Shown piece by piece: positions 35,878-46,437 of a stretch of DNA of 64,000 nucleotides. The position numbers were made by a program, and so were the translations under genes. The number at the start of each line of letters is the position of its first letter. Position 1 is the first letter of the stretch. Location of the stretch: NCBI GenBank assembly GCA_947561715.1, contig OX387197.1, forward strand, positions 23,586,266 to 23,650,265, in the 5' to 3' direction. The notes beneath the pieces are model-generated. The model was not told where the DNA came from and made no database searches. It saw only the letters and a list, made by a program, of their open reading frames with translations. Source of the stretch: Ascidia mentula (lineage: Eukaryota; Chordata; Ascidiacea; Phlebobranchia; Ascidiidae).

Positions 35878-38800
35878 TTAACTCTTGCCATGAAAACTGC
35901 TTTCTTCTTCGCCTTCGTCTTCAAAACTGTCGTAATCTTCCATCCCAGATTCCTCTTCGCTAGGAATTGGCGGAAGAGGATTTTTACGCCGTTCGAGATC
36001 TTGAGAAAACAACAAAATGTAAAATTATTTTATTGCGTTGATTTGCTGTCTTATCAAGTAGGGCAATTACATTGGATGAAACGACTATAGTATGCTACTA
36101 ATTGCTCACCTGCAATTTTGCGGTTATTTGGTTTCGGCCTAACTGCCACCATTTCCTGAGTCAACCTCTTCCGATTATTCATAGTTTTGCGCGACACCGG
36201 ACTCACAGAGGAACCAGGGTAGTTAGCGTTATGTGTGGACATTTCTTTGTACACTGGATTGCTTCGGGATTTGGGATGCTCTGTTTCGTGTTCCTCCCAG
36301 TACTGCTTCTGCAGTCGTGAAGATTCTAATCTCTTGGGTTGAGACCGTTTTGTCGGTAACGGTTTTTTTTGTGCTGAAGTCGATGAAAAAGAACGGTTTT
36401 TTGTCGGGCGTTTAGTTGTGGTGTTAATCGTGTTTCTTCGGTCGTGAGAGTCTCTCTTTTTCTTGGTTTTGCCACTTGTTGGATGCAAGGACGTTTTCCT
36501 GTTCGCAGTTACACGCTTTGTATTTGCGTTAAAATCAGTTGTCATGACTTCGTCTTCGTCATCATAATCTTCATCATATATTTCTTCTTCCAGCTCGTCG
36601 TCGATTTCATCTTCGTCCAATTCAAGTTCCTCATCTTCAAACTCCTCTTCATCAAAGTCGGCCTCTTCCTCTTCCAGGTCGATATCTTCATCGTCGTAAT
36701 CATCTTCTGTGTATTCCAAGATTTCATCGTCATATAGGACCTCCCTCTTCCTCGTGGATTTTTTCCTTGAAGCCAATGTTTTGACTTTTTTATCCTTTCT
36801 TGGTGCTTGACGCTTTCTCCTTGTGACAACTTTCTTCCGAGGAGATGATGGCCCAGAAACTGCCCCCCTTCGTTTTGACACTTTCTTTTTTACTACCTGT
36901 TTTGGCTGTTTCACTTGTTGTTTGACTTTTGTCCTCTTTTGCCTCACAGCCTTCTGGGTTTGGTTAATAGGATCTGTCACGTGGGGAATACGATCAGTCA
37001 AGCCTTTTGTTCTGGAATGAAATTGTAAATTACGAACATATTTTTTTCAACAGTGTTGCAATCCGTTGTTAAGACGAGTTTAAAAAATCTGTTTAGTTCA
37101 AAAATATATAGAGGTTTACATACGAGTTTCCGATGCTGCCTTTCAGTTTCATTACAATTCCCGCCACAGCCACCACTGCGACGCCTCCAATTAATCCTGC
37201 GCCCCCACCAGCGGCCAAACCGAGTAAATTAAATCCCCCAGTAGTTACGTTGTCGGACGCGGTTGTTGCTGAAAAACGAATATAATGTGAATTAAACTTT
37301 TTCACGCAATTATAAAATGACGATAAATAGTTGTAGCGTTTCAACATTTGTTTTACCTTTGGAATGCATAAACCGTTAGAGTCTTCAGAATAAGCGCAAG
37401 TCAATAATTCTTTTGATTACAACGGTTTGTTTTCTTTAAAAAAGTGTCGATGATTTTACCAAAGTTCTTGCGAAATAATTTTGGAGGGCCATTGGTTGTA
37501 AACCTCGATATACCTTCCGGCGTGTGATCAAGGTTACGGGAAAGCACATTCAGTTCCTCATCACCTTTAGACTCGGTGGTCTCCTTAGCTGTCGTTTCAT
37601 CCAGTTCCGTAATGTCTTCGAAATCGTCTGTTGTCTCTGCAATTGATGAAAGCTGGTGTAATTGAGTGAACGACGCTCTTCAAGCTGCTGGATTTGTAAA
37701 ATTTAAAGTGCCGAGAGCGGGTTTTAAGCTGCGGTAACTGGAAATTTAATTTGACATTTATAGCACTCTCCAATGTGTAGTGATTTGCGCCTTCCCCTGT
37801 TGTAGACGGTCAAAGAAAACAAGCATGGTATTGGAAACCCAGCAATTTTTGCATTTGATATTGCGGAATGTGTTGATTACGTTGTTAACTCGGGATAATG
37901 GCTTTTTGCACCGTTCAGTAATAGGCCTATTAGTAAAAGTGTTTTAAAGGAAACAGAAAAATAACCGAACCAGTATGCCGTGCATTCCTAACCTTCCAGC
38001 TCTTTCAACGTGGTTTCAAATTCCATATTCGCCCAATCTGTGACTGTTGAATTTTCTGTTGCAGTTGTTTGTGGCTGTGTTGTTCTTGTTGTTGTTTGTG
38101 GTTGTGTTTTTGTTTGTGGTTGTGTGGTTGCTGTTGTTTCTATCGTGGTTGTCTGTATGACTGTCGTTGGTTGAGTGGTAGTTGTTATTTGTTGTCTTGT
38201 TGTTACGGCTGCAGAGGTCATTTCCTTTGTTGTTATTTGGGGGGTAGCTTGTGGTGTAGTTGTTGCCATCGGTGTTGTTGATAAAGTTGTCATTTCAATG
38301 GTAGTTGGTGAAGTCGTTGGTCTTGTAGTGGGGATTGTTGTTGGTTGCCAAGTGGTCGGAGCAACGGTTGTCGCAAGTGGTAAGGTCGTGGTGTCTGGTA
38401 CAGTTGTTTCTGTGCAACGATTTTATGTAATATTACTTTCCAGATTATCCACAATAATTTATGACCAACGTGTCTTAACCATCTTTTGTGTTAGAACCGT
38501 ATGGGAAACCTTAGGTTTTCATGCCAATATGTTTTTTCTACGAGAACAGAACAAGGCACGAACAGAAGCAACTGAATAGTCAGTTGCAAAATGGTCGGAG
38601 CTTTAAGACTGCGGCTGTCTAACTATGACATTATAGTGTTTTGATTTAACTACAAAACTTGAATAATAGTTTTAAATTTTCTTTCTTTAAAAGCGTTAAT
38701 GATTATCGTTGTAGTTTTTTGAGAGCTATGAAAATGATGTTTATTGGCCGCGGTTAAAAGTTACTTCTCATGTCATTCCTACAGAATATCATGCACACAA

Positions 38801-39709
38801 AAAGTTAAACATTTATATTGAAAATAAAGCACATGCAAGCATATCGTCTGCACAACATCAGTTACTATAACTTGGATCATAAACGCCCAAATGAATTCAC
38901 CTGGCAAAGGTCGTTGACAGATATAACGTGAGTTGTACATGTTGCATTCGATGTCGATCCATTCAAACAAGGCATCAAGCTCGAAAACCCAACCCATGAT
39001 AACACACTGTTCGTTGGACATGTGGAAGTCATTTGGTTCTCCGGCACGCCACTGTGCATCTGCGAGAACCAAGGGGCTTGAATCCGGCCAAATCCACCCG
39101 GCGCTGTGATTGAACTTGGTAAGCCCGATGTACAGGGAGTAGGGCTCTGTAATTATAGTTTATTTTTGCTTTCAGTAAAAACACGTTGATCGCCTTTTTG
39201 CATTTTAATGACAACAACAAATTTATCGTGATCATACATATACAAACTAGCTGTTAATCGTTTCAATTCTAGAGCTTTAAAGTAGATTATTTACCGTGAT
39301 GCTTTATAAGCATTTCCCAATTTTGCTCACATTTTTATGCTTAGATTTTTTAGACAAGATGCGATGTGTTTATATTCACACCGCTTCAGATCTATGTGAT
39401 TAAAATGTTTGTAGTTTTGCCTTAACGTTACAACCAAAACAAGCAAAAATGCATCGCTAATACACATGGCGCCATGAAGAGTTTCTTGCCTGCTGTAAGC
39501 AACCCAATTTTCCCCACGAGAAAGTTCTGGATCGCTTTGCTCTTTACTGCGGCCAGTGTCGCACTTTGTGTTGAACACTCCATTGAAGCTGAGTCATAAT
39601 TGGCGACCTTTCCTCCGATGAAATACTCGAAGTTACCATAGCTGTGCCATTCGCAACCTCCAAACGAAACCAAACTTACGATAAGTAGAACGTTTCTAAG
39701 CCACGGCAT
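35878..39709 (-). CDS. Membrane C-type lectin with mucin stalk (L gene, 724 aa)
   Basis: Seven exons on the minus strand: 39709-39490, 39146-38901, 38409-37993, 37636-37514, 37268-37124, 37011-36110, 35999-35878 (TAA). Residues 1-19 are a signal peptide and 20-155 a C-type lectin domain with the EPN motif of mannose-type sites and a WIDIEC in place of WND. Residues 156-335 are a Thr/Pro/Gln-rich mucin-like stalk, then a Gly/Ala-rich TM at about 347-375. The long tail has a Lys/Arg-rich part, a run of Asp/Glu, another basic part, and ends EDYDSFEDEGEEESSFHGKS. The first intron starts with GC (donor 39489-39488, GCAG|GCAAGA); the others are GT-AG. A polyadenylation signal lies at 35794-35789. 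Probably a cell-surface pattern-recognition receptor; ligand unknown. Confidence 0.78.
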
Positions 39710-40413
39710 TGCGAAAATCGATTAGCAACAAATATGATGAAACCTGTTAAAATGGGAGAAGGATTAAAACAAACACAAACTTCAAGATAAAGTTGTGTTT
39801 TTTTACAACTCCAGTTTGTGCATCATACGCTAAAGCCTAAAAATGCAACAGAAGCGTTGCACACTCTACAACAACAGCCCTCTTCTTTTGGTATCGGTCG
39901 AATTGAAACCATTTTTCTGTAATTTTTTTCATTTTTGTCTATGCTATATATAATATCTGTCTGAGCTTTAAAAAAACGATCCAACCCACTTCGACATCTT
40001 GCAAGTCAAACGTATTCAATCATTCTGTTTGACAGGGAGGTGATTAAGGGTAATTCTCATTACTTGCCGCTAATGACCAACTTCCGTTGACGTCCTCTAT
40101 TGCATATGCCATTGATGTAGTTTCGTGTGTATATTATGTTATTAACCTTTACCCTATTCCTCTAGCTGGGTATTTCGTTTCCTGACCTTGTTTCTGGCTT
40201 CCATCTTCCTCAGTAACAAGTAATTAAATTGCCAAACGATCGACGACGTCCGAAACATTTTGTGACGTGTGTTTGCTTTGGAAAAGGCACTAAATGCAGG
40301 AGCCACAAAAAAAATTAATTCGTTTTCAAGAGGAGCGAAATGTTTCTTAGATTGGATGTAGCGAACCACAAAACTGACTTTTAGATCATAGTGGTAGAGT
40401 GGCTTGCGTTTTG

Positions 40414-40464
<51 letters not shown>

Positions 40465-40569
40465 TTTTCTTTTTATTATTATTATTGCAACAACTACAAC
40501 AACGACAGAGAAAAGAGAAACAAAACACGAGCTCAAGAAACATACGCTACTACACACATCAACATTAAA

Positions 40570-43500
40570 TTACAAAGTATTCCATTTCAATTTAAATTCA
40601 TTCACTTTATTAGTTCTTAATGCAGTTTTTTTTTCTGCTGCTCTAACTTGCTGTACTTGCCGTCGAAACATAGTAAAACAGGGTTGCACTTTGGCCACTT
40701 TACATTTGTAAATACAAAATCTTGCTATTAATAAAATTAAATTGATTAGTTTTTCCCGGTTCGTACTTCCATTTTCTGTACCAAAAAGTTTGAGTTTATC
40801 GGTGATAACAATTTTTTCCATTAATTTGGCATCTAGCCAAGCACTAACATCTTCCCAAAAATTTGCAACATTAACACACATACACAATATATGATAAATT
40901 GTTTCTGTTTCTAGTCCACAAAAAACACATTCACCCGTGTCTACTAGTCCGAAGCCAAATAACACGTCGTTCATTACTAATGCCCTCAAATTTACTTTAA
41001 TTTGAAAAGATCTTAATTTCGTTTCCAGGGTGCATTTAAAATTATTTATATATATCGAGTGCCAGTGGGCTTCCGTTAGGATCAATTTGGTGGTGATTGC
41101 CCATTTATTTTGCTGCTTTCTTGGGGGTTTTCTAATTTTTGAAGCATAATATTCGTAAACTTGTTTTGCTGAATAAAACTTTTCATTTACATAGTCTCTA
41201 AGGCGGGTTAAAATAGTTGATCTATCTATTTCTATGTCGTAATTTGTTTCCCATTTTGTTGGTATGGCTTTTATGAGCTTAAGGTAATCTGTATAATTTT
41301 TGCTTAAATCTTCAAGCCCTCTAGTCTGTAGTTGTTTGAAATGGCAATATTGCAGGGATTCGTCAATGATTTGGTGGTATTCTAATATACCGCTTCGTAT
41401 GAATTCATCAAAAGCGATTGGTTTTCCTTTAATCTTTATTTCTCTATTATACCATAGTACTTTGTTATAAACGGATTTGTTGCCTTCCGCCGCATGTAAA
41501 CAATCACGCCACTCCCTAAGGGCCACCCAGAATGTACTTAATGGGGTTGCTGCTTTAATAATTTTGCTGTTTGCCGTGATATCACTGCATGCAATGCATA
41601 CCATTTTGTTTACGGATGTTATATTTGTTTCGACAGTTTTCCATGGGGCCATAAAATTCGGGTTCAAAATTTTTCGTATCCAAGAAAATCTTTGTGCTTT
41701 TATGTACGACTCAATGTCTACCATATCTATTCCCCCTTCTTCAATCTTTCCGGATAAAACATTTCTGCTTACTCTCTCCCAGTTTGATCCCCAGATAAAT
41801 GTAAACAGTTTTTTTTTAATGGATTTTATAAAACTTATGGGAATGGTAACCGGAATGACACTTATTTTATACAGTAGTTTGGGTATTATTAATGCTTTTA
41901 ATATCGTAACTCTCCCTAAAAGTGAAAGGGATTTTGCCAGCCAGGGTTTTGTCGCAATTGACACTTCTTTTAGAATCGATCCAAAATTTATGTCGAAAAT
42001 TTCAGGTTTATACAAGTTGACTGGGATTTTAACTCCCAAGTACTTTATGTGGTTGTCAGGCCACAGAAGTCCTTCCGATAAAAAGTATTTTGGTTTGGTC
42101 ATTATATTTTTTCCGAAGTACATTGCATTGGATTTTGCCATGTTCACATAACACCCTGAATAATTACCAAAGCGGTTAAGTTCGTTAAAAGCTTCTTTGA
42201 AACTGCTTTCCTTTCCATCGAGAAAGATTAACGTATCATCTGCAAATAACGCAACCTTAATTTCCTGTTGACCTATGTTTACGCCCGCTATCATTTTGTT
42301 ATTTTGTATGGACAAATTTAAAAATTCTATACATATCACAAATAGAGTTGGTGATAGCGGGTCACCCTGCCTCACTCCTCTCTGCACATCAAAAGCGTTG
42401 GACATGTGATTATTATTTATGACCAAACATTTTGCTTCGGCGTAAAACGTTTCAACCCACTTAATCAAAATGTGTCCAAACCCAAACTTTTTTAAGGCTA
42501 TTTTTATAAAGTTCCAGCTAAGGGAATCAAAAGCTTTGTAAATATCCAAAAAGAGTAAAGCCGCAGACTCTCCCGCTTGCTTTACATAGTCCATAACATC
42601 AAACAGAAGTCTGATATTGTCCCCAATATATCTGCTTTTTACAAAACCAACTTGCTCTTTCGAAATTACTGAGGGGAGAATCTTTTTTATTCGCATATTA
42701 ATAGTTTTTGCTGCAATTTTGTAATCAGCATTTAATAAGGTTATAGGTCTATAACTCTCCGGGTACAATGGGTTTTTTCCAGGCTTAGGCAACAAGGTAA
42801 CAACCCCCCAGGCCATTTGTCCAGAAAAGGATCCAATTTTACAAGCGTAGTTAAATGCCTCAACCATTTTGCCGTTCAAACATTCCCAGAACTTTTTGTA
42901 AAACTCAGCTGGAAACCCATCTAGTCCAGGCGACTTGTTGTTTTTCATTGATTTTAAAGCCCTCAGGCATTCTGCGGGAGTAACCTCACAATCACATGAC
43001 TCGCGATCAACGTCGCTTAACACTGGCGTGGGAATTGTGTCCATATAGTGTTTCACGTTTTTATTCGTTTGCGCTGGGTTAGTTTCTTTTTTATAAAGAT
43101 TTTCAAAATATTCTGCGAGTTGCTGTAGAATCGCAGTTTGATCGGTTTGTATGTCATCTTTATGCATTAATCTAGTTATTGACTTTTTCTCCATACGTCT
43201 TTTTTCAAGATTTAAAAAATATGAATTATTTTTTCCCCCGTATTCAGCCCAACGTACTCTGCTTCTCACAATAGCACTTTTAGTTTTGTCTTCAATAAGA
43301 CAATCATACTTATCCTTCAGTTCTTGCCTTAACATGGTCGTCGCTTTATCGTGTGGCTGAGGTGCTATGTTTAAACTTTCGAGTCTTGTCTCAATTTCTT
43401 TTTGTTTTGCACTGGTTTGTTTACATTTTACGCTGGAGAATTTAATCGTATGTCCTCGCAGATTACATTTTAGGGATTCCCAAAGTGTTTGTGGTGATAC

Positions 43501-44337
43501 AGTTCCATTGTCATTGAAACGTAGAAACTCTGCCACCCACGTTTTAACTTTGATACAATAATTTTTGTCATCGAGGAGGGAAGTATTAAATTTCCAATAT
43601 CCTTGACCCCGCTTTACTTCATCTAAATTTATTTCTAGTTTAACTATGCTGTGATCGGAGCGGACGCTTGGGATCACTTCCGTGCTCCCACACTTTCCCA
43701 GAATATTATCGGTCACTAAAATAAAATCAAGTCTAGTGGCACAAAAAGGATTTTTTTGGATACGTGTGAAGGTTTTGGAATTTGGGTTTTTAACTCTAAA
43801 GACGTCATACAATCCAATGTCCTGCATTATTTCTATTAATTTTTTACTAGCACGCTTATTATTGTGTGGCGTTAAACTTCCTCCTTTATCCAAGTTGTTG
43901 TCAAAGACGCAGTTAAAATCTCCCCCGATTATGATGTTATCATTTTCAAACTCGTTGCTAAGAGTCTGAAAAGTTTTTCTGAAAAAGTTTGGGTCGTCTA
44001 TATTCGGGCCATAGATGTTGCCTATAGTAAATCGAATATTATTTACACTGATGTCCAGATAGATAAAGCGGCCGTTTTCATCTACAATTTCTTTATGTTG
44101 CTTATACGACAGTTTTTTTGAAAACAGAACAGCGACGCCTCTACTGGTTGTAGTGCCGTGTGAAGCCACTATTTTATTGCCCCATTCTAACTCCCATTTT
44201 TTTAAGGTTCCCGGGGATGAATGTGTTTCTTGTAACAAAATTATATCAAACTTTTTCTGGCGCAACAAATAAAATACACTTCTTCTTTTCCGGTTATTTT
44301 TCAATCCAGCGACATTGTATGTTATGAACTTCAACAT
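40570..44337 (-). CDS. LINE ORF2: endonuclease and reverse transcriptase (about 1255 aa)
   Basis: The start is the ATG at 44337, giving MLKFITYNVAG; the open frame extends upstream only with GTG. The N-terminal 230 residues are an apurinic/apyrimidinic-type endonuclease with LLQETHSS, GGDFNCVFD and a terminal SDHS. The reverse transcriptase follows with SPGLDGFPAEFYKKFW, AFDSLSW, RGVRQGDPLSPTLF and the catalytic FADDT (near residue 698). The C-terminus has a cysteine-histidine cluster (CVFCGLETETIYHILCMC), as in L1-type ORF2 proteins. No stop or frameshift interrupts it. The protein nicks target DNA and copies the element RNA at the break. Confidence 0.92.
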   Translation of the reverse strand: MLKFITYNVAGLKNNRKRRSVFYLLRQKKFDIILLQETHSSPGTLKKWELEWGNKIVASHGTTTSRGVAVLFSKKLSYKQHKEIVDENGRFIYLDISVNNIRFTIGNIYGPNIDDPNFFRKTFQTLSNEFENDNIIIGGDFNCVFDNNLDKGGSLTPHNNKRASKKLIEIMQDIGLYDVFRVKNPNSKTFTRIQKNPFCATRLDFILVTDNILGKCGSTEVIPSVRSDHSIVKLEINLDEVKRGQGYWKFNTSLLDDKNYCIKVKTWVAEFLRFNDNGTVSPQTLWESLKCNLRGHTIKFSSVKCKQTSAKQKEIETRLESLNIAPQPHDKATTMLRQELKDKYDCLIEDKTKSAIVRSRVRWAEYGGKNNSYFLNLEKRRMEKKSITRLMHKDDIQTDQTAILQQLAEYFENLYKKETNPAQTNKNVKHYMDTIPTPVLSDVDRESCDCEVTPAECLRALKSMKNNKSPGLDGFPAEFYKKFWECLNGKMVEAFNYACKIGSFSGQMAWGVVTLLPKPGKNPLYPESYRPITLLNADYKIAAKTINMRIKKILPSVISKEQVGFVKSRYIGDNIRLLFDVMDYVKQAGESAALLFLDIYKAFDSLSWNFIKIALKKFGFGHILIKWVETFYAEAKCLVINNNHMSNAFDVQRGVRQGDPLSPTLFVICIEFLNLSIQNNKMIAGVNIGQQEIKVALFADDTLIFLDGKESSFKEAFNELNRFGNYSGCYVNMAKSNAMYFGKNIMTKPKYFLSEGLLWPDNHIKYLGVKIPVNLYKPEIFDINFGSILKEVSIATKPWLAKSLSLLGRVTILKALIIPKLLYKISVIPVTIPISFIKSIKKKLFTFIWGSNWERVSRNVLSGKIEEGGIDMVDIESYIKAQRFSWIRKILNPNFMAPWKTVETNITSVNKMVCIACSDITANSKIIKAATPLSTFWVALREWRDCLHAAEGNKSVYNKVLWYNREIKIKGKPIAFDEFIRSGILEYHQIIDESLQYCHFKQLQTRGLEDLSKNYTDYLKLIKAIPTKWETNYDIEIDRSTILTRLRDYVNEKFYSAKQVYEYYASKIRKPPRKQQNKWAITTKLILTEAHWHSIYINNFKCTLETKLRSFQIKVNLRALVMNDVLFGFGLVDTGECVFCGLETETIYHILCMCVNVANFWEDVSAWLDAKLMEKIVITDKLKLFGTENGSTNREKLINLILLIARFCIYKCKVAKVQPCFTMFRRQVQQVRAAEKKTALRTNKVNEFKLKWNTL

Positions 44338-44369
44338 GATTGCAGAATAAGGGTGCACTTACTTTTGTA

Positions 44370-45698
44370 TTAACCAGTAATATCCTGGCCTATATTTAAA
44401 TCGTATTCAAATTCGTAACCACAGTTACATCTAAACGGTAAGCTGCGAGTCAGTGTTTTCAAAAAAATCTTATCACAACCACAGTGCACCACTGTAACGT
44501 CGCATGACATGTTGTCACAATTTTTGCTCATACCTTGTTTGGGGATTGCGTTTAACGTTTCGCATGAGCAGGAGACGGCCGTCTTTTCACATTGGTGGCA
44601 TTCTAATAATCCATTCGCTAGTTTGTACTCAGGCTGGAATTTGTTGCAGCAAGGCATCAACGTCAACGTTAAACTGCATTCTGAGCATGTGGTTTTTTTC
44701 GTTTTCTCTTCTACTAAAAACGGTTCTGCATTGCCGGAACAACATGGATACACCACCACGTACTGATGCTTGCAATGTAAGCACCAGTATTGTGTTGTTT
44801 CTGCATGTAGTCCTCCTTCTTTTTCGCAATTCGGGCATATGACTATAAAATCAGCGTCCGAAACGCTTTTAGGAAGTTTGTTCCTTCCAGCATTCTGCGG
44901 GCTTGTGCTCTCACGTGGTCTTTTGGGCGTTGATTTTTGGGGCAAGTCAGCTTCTGGGCGTGTAATTATTTCGTTTTGTTGCTCCTGGTTTTCAGAGCGG
45001 TCAGTTCCTTGTTTTGTCTGGCCTTTAGGGTGACTTGCTTTTCGTGAACTCTGCTGTAGTTGAGTTTCTTTTGTTGGTTTGTCGAATTGTATTTCAGGAT
45101 AGTCTTCTTTTCTCACCTCACAGTCCTTTTGTTTGTGGCCAATTTTGCCACAATACTTGCATGTTGATTCTTGTCCATTATACTTGACATAGAACTCAAA
45201 TCCATCCACATTTATATAGCTTGGTATTGGGTTTTTTTCCAGGTCTTCTTTTTTCATTGTCACAATTCTCATTCCAGTAAGTAAATTATTTTTGTCCTTT
45301 CGGTGGAACATCTTTTTTACTTCCCCATAACTGTCCTTCAGACCTTCAGCAATTAGTTCATTTGGAAAAGGGATGGGCACCCAACCAACAGCCACATTGA
45401 TTAGGTCAGATTCATAAAGGCGTACCGTTTTAATGTTTTTTTTTCCTTGTAATGCTTCATAGAGCTTTACCACATTTTCTCTCGATGTGCATGTTACATC
45501 CACTTTGGTGCCTTTCATTTCTGCCACGCCAATGACGTTTTTCAAGTCATATTTTATTTCTTGAAATATTTTTAATATTTCATCTCTTGGTAATTTTGTA
45601 ACAGTCACAAAAGTCAAACAGCAAGGCCTTTTAAATGAAGACTTGGCTGCCTTGCTTTTATTAGCTGCCTGAGCGTAGCTAGTTTTGTCCCTCTCCAT
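44370..45698 (-). CDS. LINE ORF1: nucleic-acid-binding protein with CCHC knuckle and C-terminal zinc clusters (442 aa)
   Basis: ATG at 45698, stop at 44370. The N-terminal half resembles the RRM-like region of Tx1-group ORF1 proteins. It ends in one CCHC knuckle, CKYCGKIGHKQKDC (C-x2-C-x4-H-x4-C). A low-complexity Gln/Lys/Pro-rich linker follows. The last 150 residues contain several paired-cysteine motifs (CPNC, CLHC, CSEC, CHQC, CGC, CNC), suggesting successive zinc ribbons. ORF1 proteins coat the element RNA. The multi-ribbon C-terminus is unusual compared with vertebrate L1 ORF1, which is a coiled-coil trimer. Confidence 0.82.
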   Translation of the reverse strand: MERDKTSYAQAANKSKAAKSSFKRPCCLTFVTVTKLPRDEILKIFQEIKYDLKNVIGVAEMKGTKVDVTCTSRENVVKLYEALQGKKNIKTVRLYESDLINVAVGWVPIPFPNELIAEGLKDSYGEVKKMFHRKDKNNLLTGMRIVTMKKEDLEKNPIPSYINVDGFEFYVKYNGQESTCKYCGKIGHKQKDCEVRKEDYPEIQFDKPTKETQLQQSSRKASHPKGQTKQGTDRSENQEQQNEIITRPEADLPQKSTPKRPRESTSPQNAGRNKLPKSVSDADFIVICPNCEKEGGLHAETTQYWCLHCKHQYVVVYPCCSGNAEPFLVEEKTKKTTCSECSLTLTLMPCCNKFQPEYKLANGLLECHQCEKTAVSCSCETLNAIPKQGMSKNCDNMSCDVTVVHCGCDKIFLKTLTRSLPFRCNCGYEFEYDLNIGQDITG

Positions 45699-46437
45699 TT
45701 TGCGTCCGCACCCGACGCGCGCAACTTTAGAAAATGGTTGCGTTTTGAATTCCCAATATGATCACGAGACCCTTACCTCCATGGCGACATCTAGCGGTGA
45801 TAATATTTAGGTGCCCAAGTGTGATTTTTTTTTATATTTGTGTAATTTAACAAATGTGTTGACGGATACATGCGTAATACTTTCGCGAACCATCAGAAAA
45901 TAATTCAATGTATAGGCTTGGATTTTGTTTTAGATTTCCTGAATATAGTTTTCATGAAAAACGTTTTTGACAGTTCAAACCAAATGTAACTTAATATTTA
46001 TTCATTTGCACAATTAATTAAAAATCAGCACATCGACACGACTACCACATCAGTTTTGTGTGACTTCATTCGCCTACTCGCAACGATCTGTGTAATCGAT
46101 GGCACCCACGTACATAAATTTTCCACAGTACACCTGTGCGTTTCTGCACTGAATGAATCAACCAAGCTTTGAGCGTTTAGTGTCGATTACGCGGAAATTG
46201 TAAAAAACATGTTGAAGTGTTGCTGTTTTCCGGAGGTGGTGGTGCATGTGTTAACCTTAACGCATGAAAAGCAGTTTTGTTGCAACTTTATTATCGTTAA
46301 ACTTTATAGCAATTTTGGGGTAGGCAATCATTGTGTTGATTGTATGTTTTTGCTGTTCCTGTTGTTGTCGTTGAGCCAATCTTACATCTTTTTGCTTATT
46401 AGCGAGTCATAGACGTTAAAGACTTAATTGTTTAAAA

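Larger units (their letters stand above)
40418..45737 (-). mobile_element. Full-length L1/Tx1-like LINE with poly(A) tail and 14-bp target-site duplication
   Basis: On the minus strand the element has a short 5' leader (about 39 nt), ORF1, 32 nt of spacer, ORF2, about 110 nt of 3' UTR and a 42-nt poly(A) tail (poly-T at 40418-40459 on the plus strand). It is flanked by identical TTGCGTTTTGAATT at 40404-40417 and 45738-45751, the target-site duplication expected from target-primed reverse transcription. Both ORFs are open, so insertion is probably young. It lies in the intergenic space between two divergent lectin genes. Confidence 0.93.

Noticed and set aside
38069..38579. Cys/Val/Gly-rich frames on the plus strand
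   Set aside because: They are the reverse reading of the Thr/Pro/Gln-repeat mucin exon of the L gene.
40154..40543. 129-codon frame with a poly-lysine run
   Set aside because: Produced by the LINE poly(A) tail; there is no domain or splice support.
41477..42151. 224-codon open frame on the plus strand
   Set aside because: Antisense shadow of LINE ORF2, which has clear endonuclease and reverse transcriptase motifs on the other strand.
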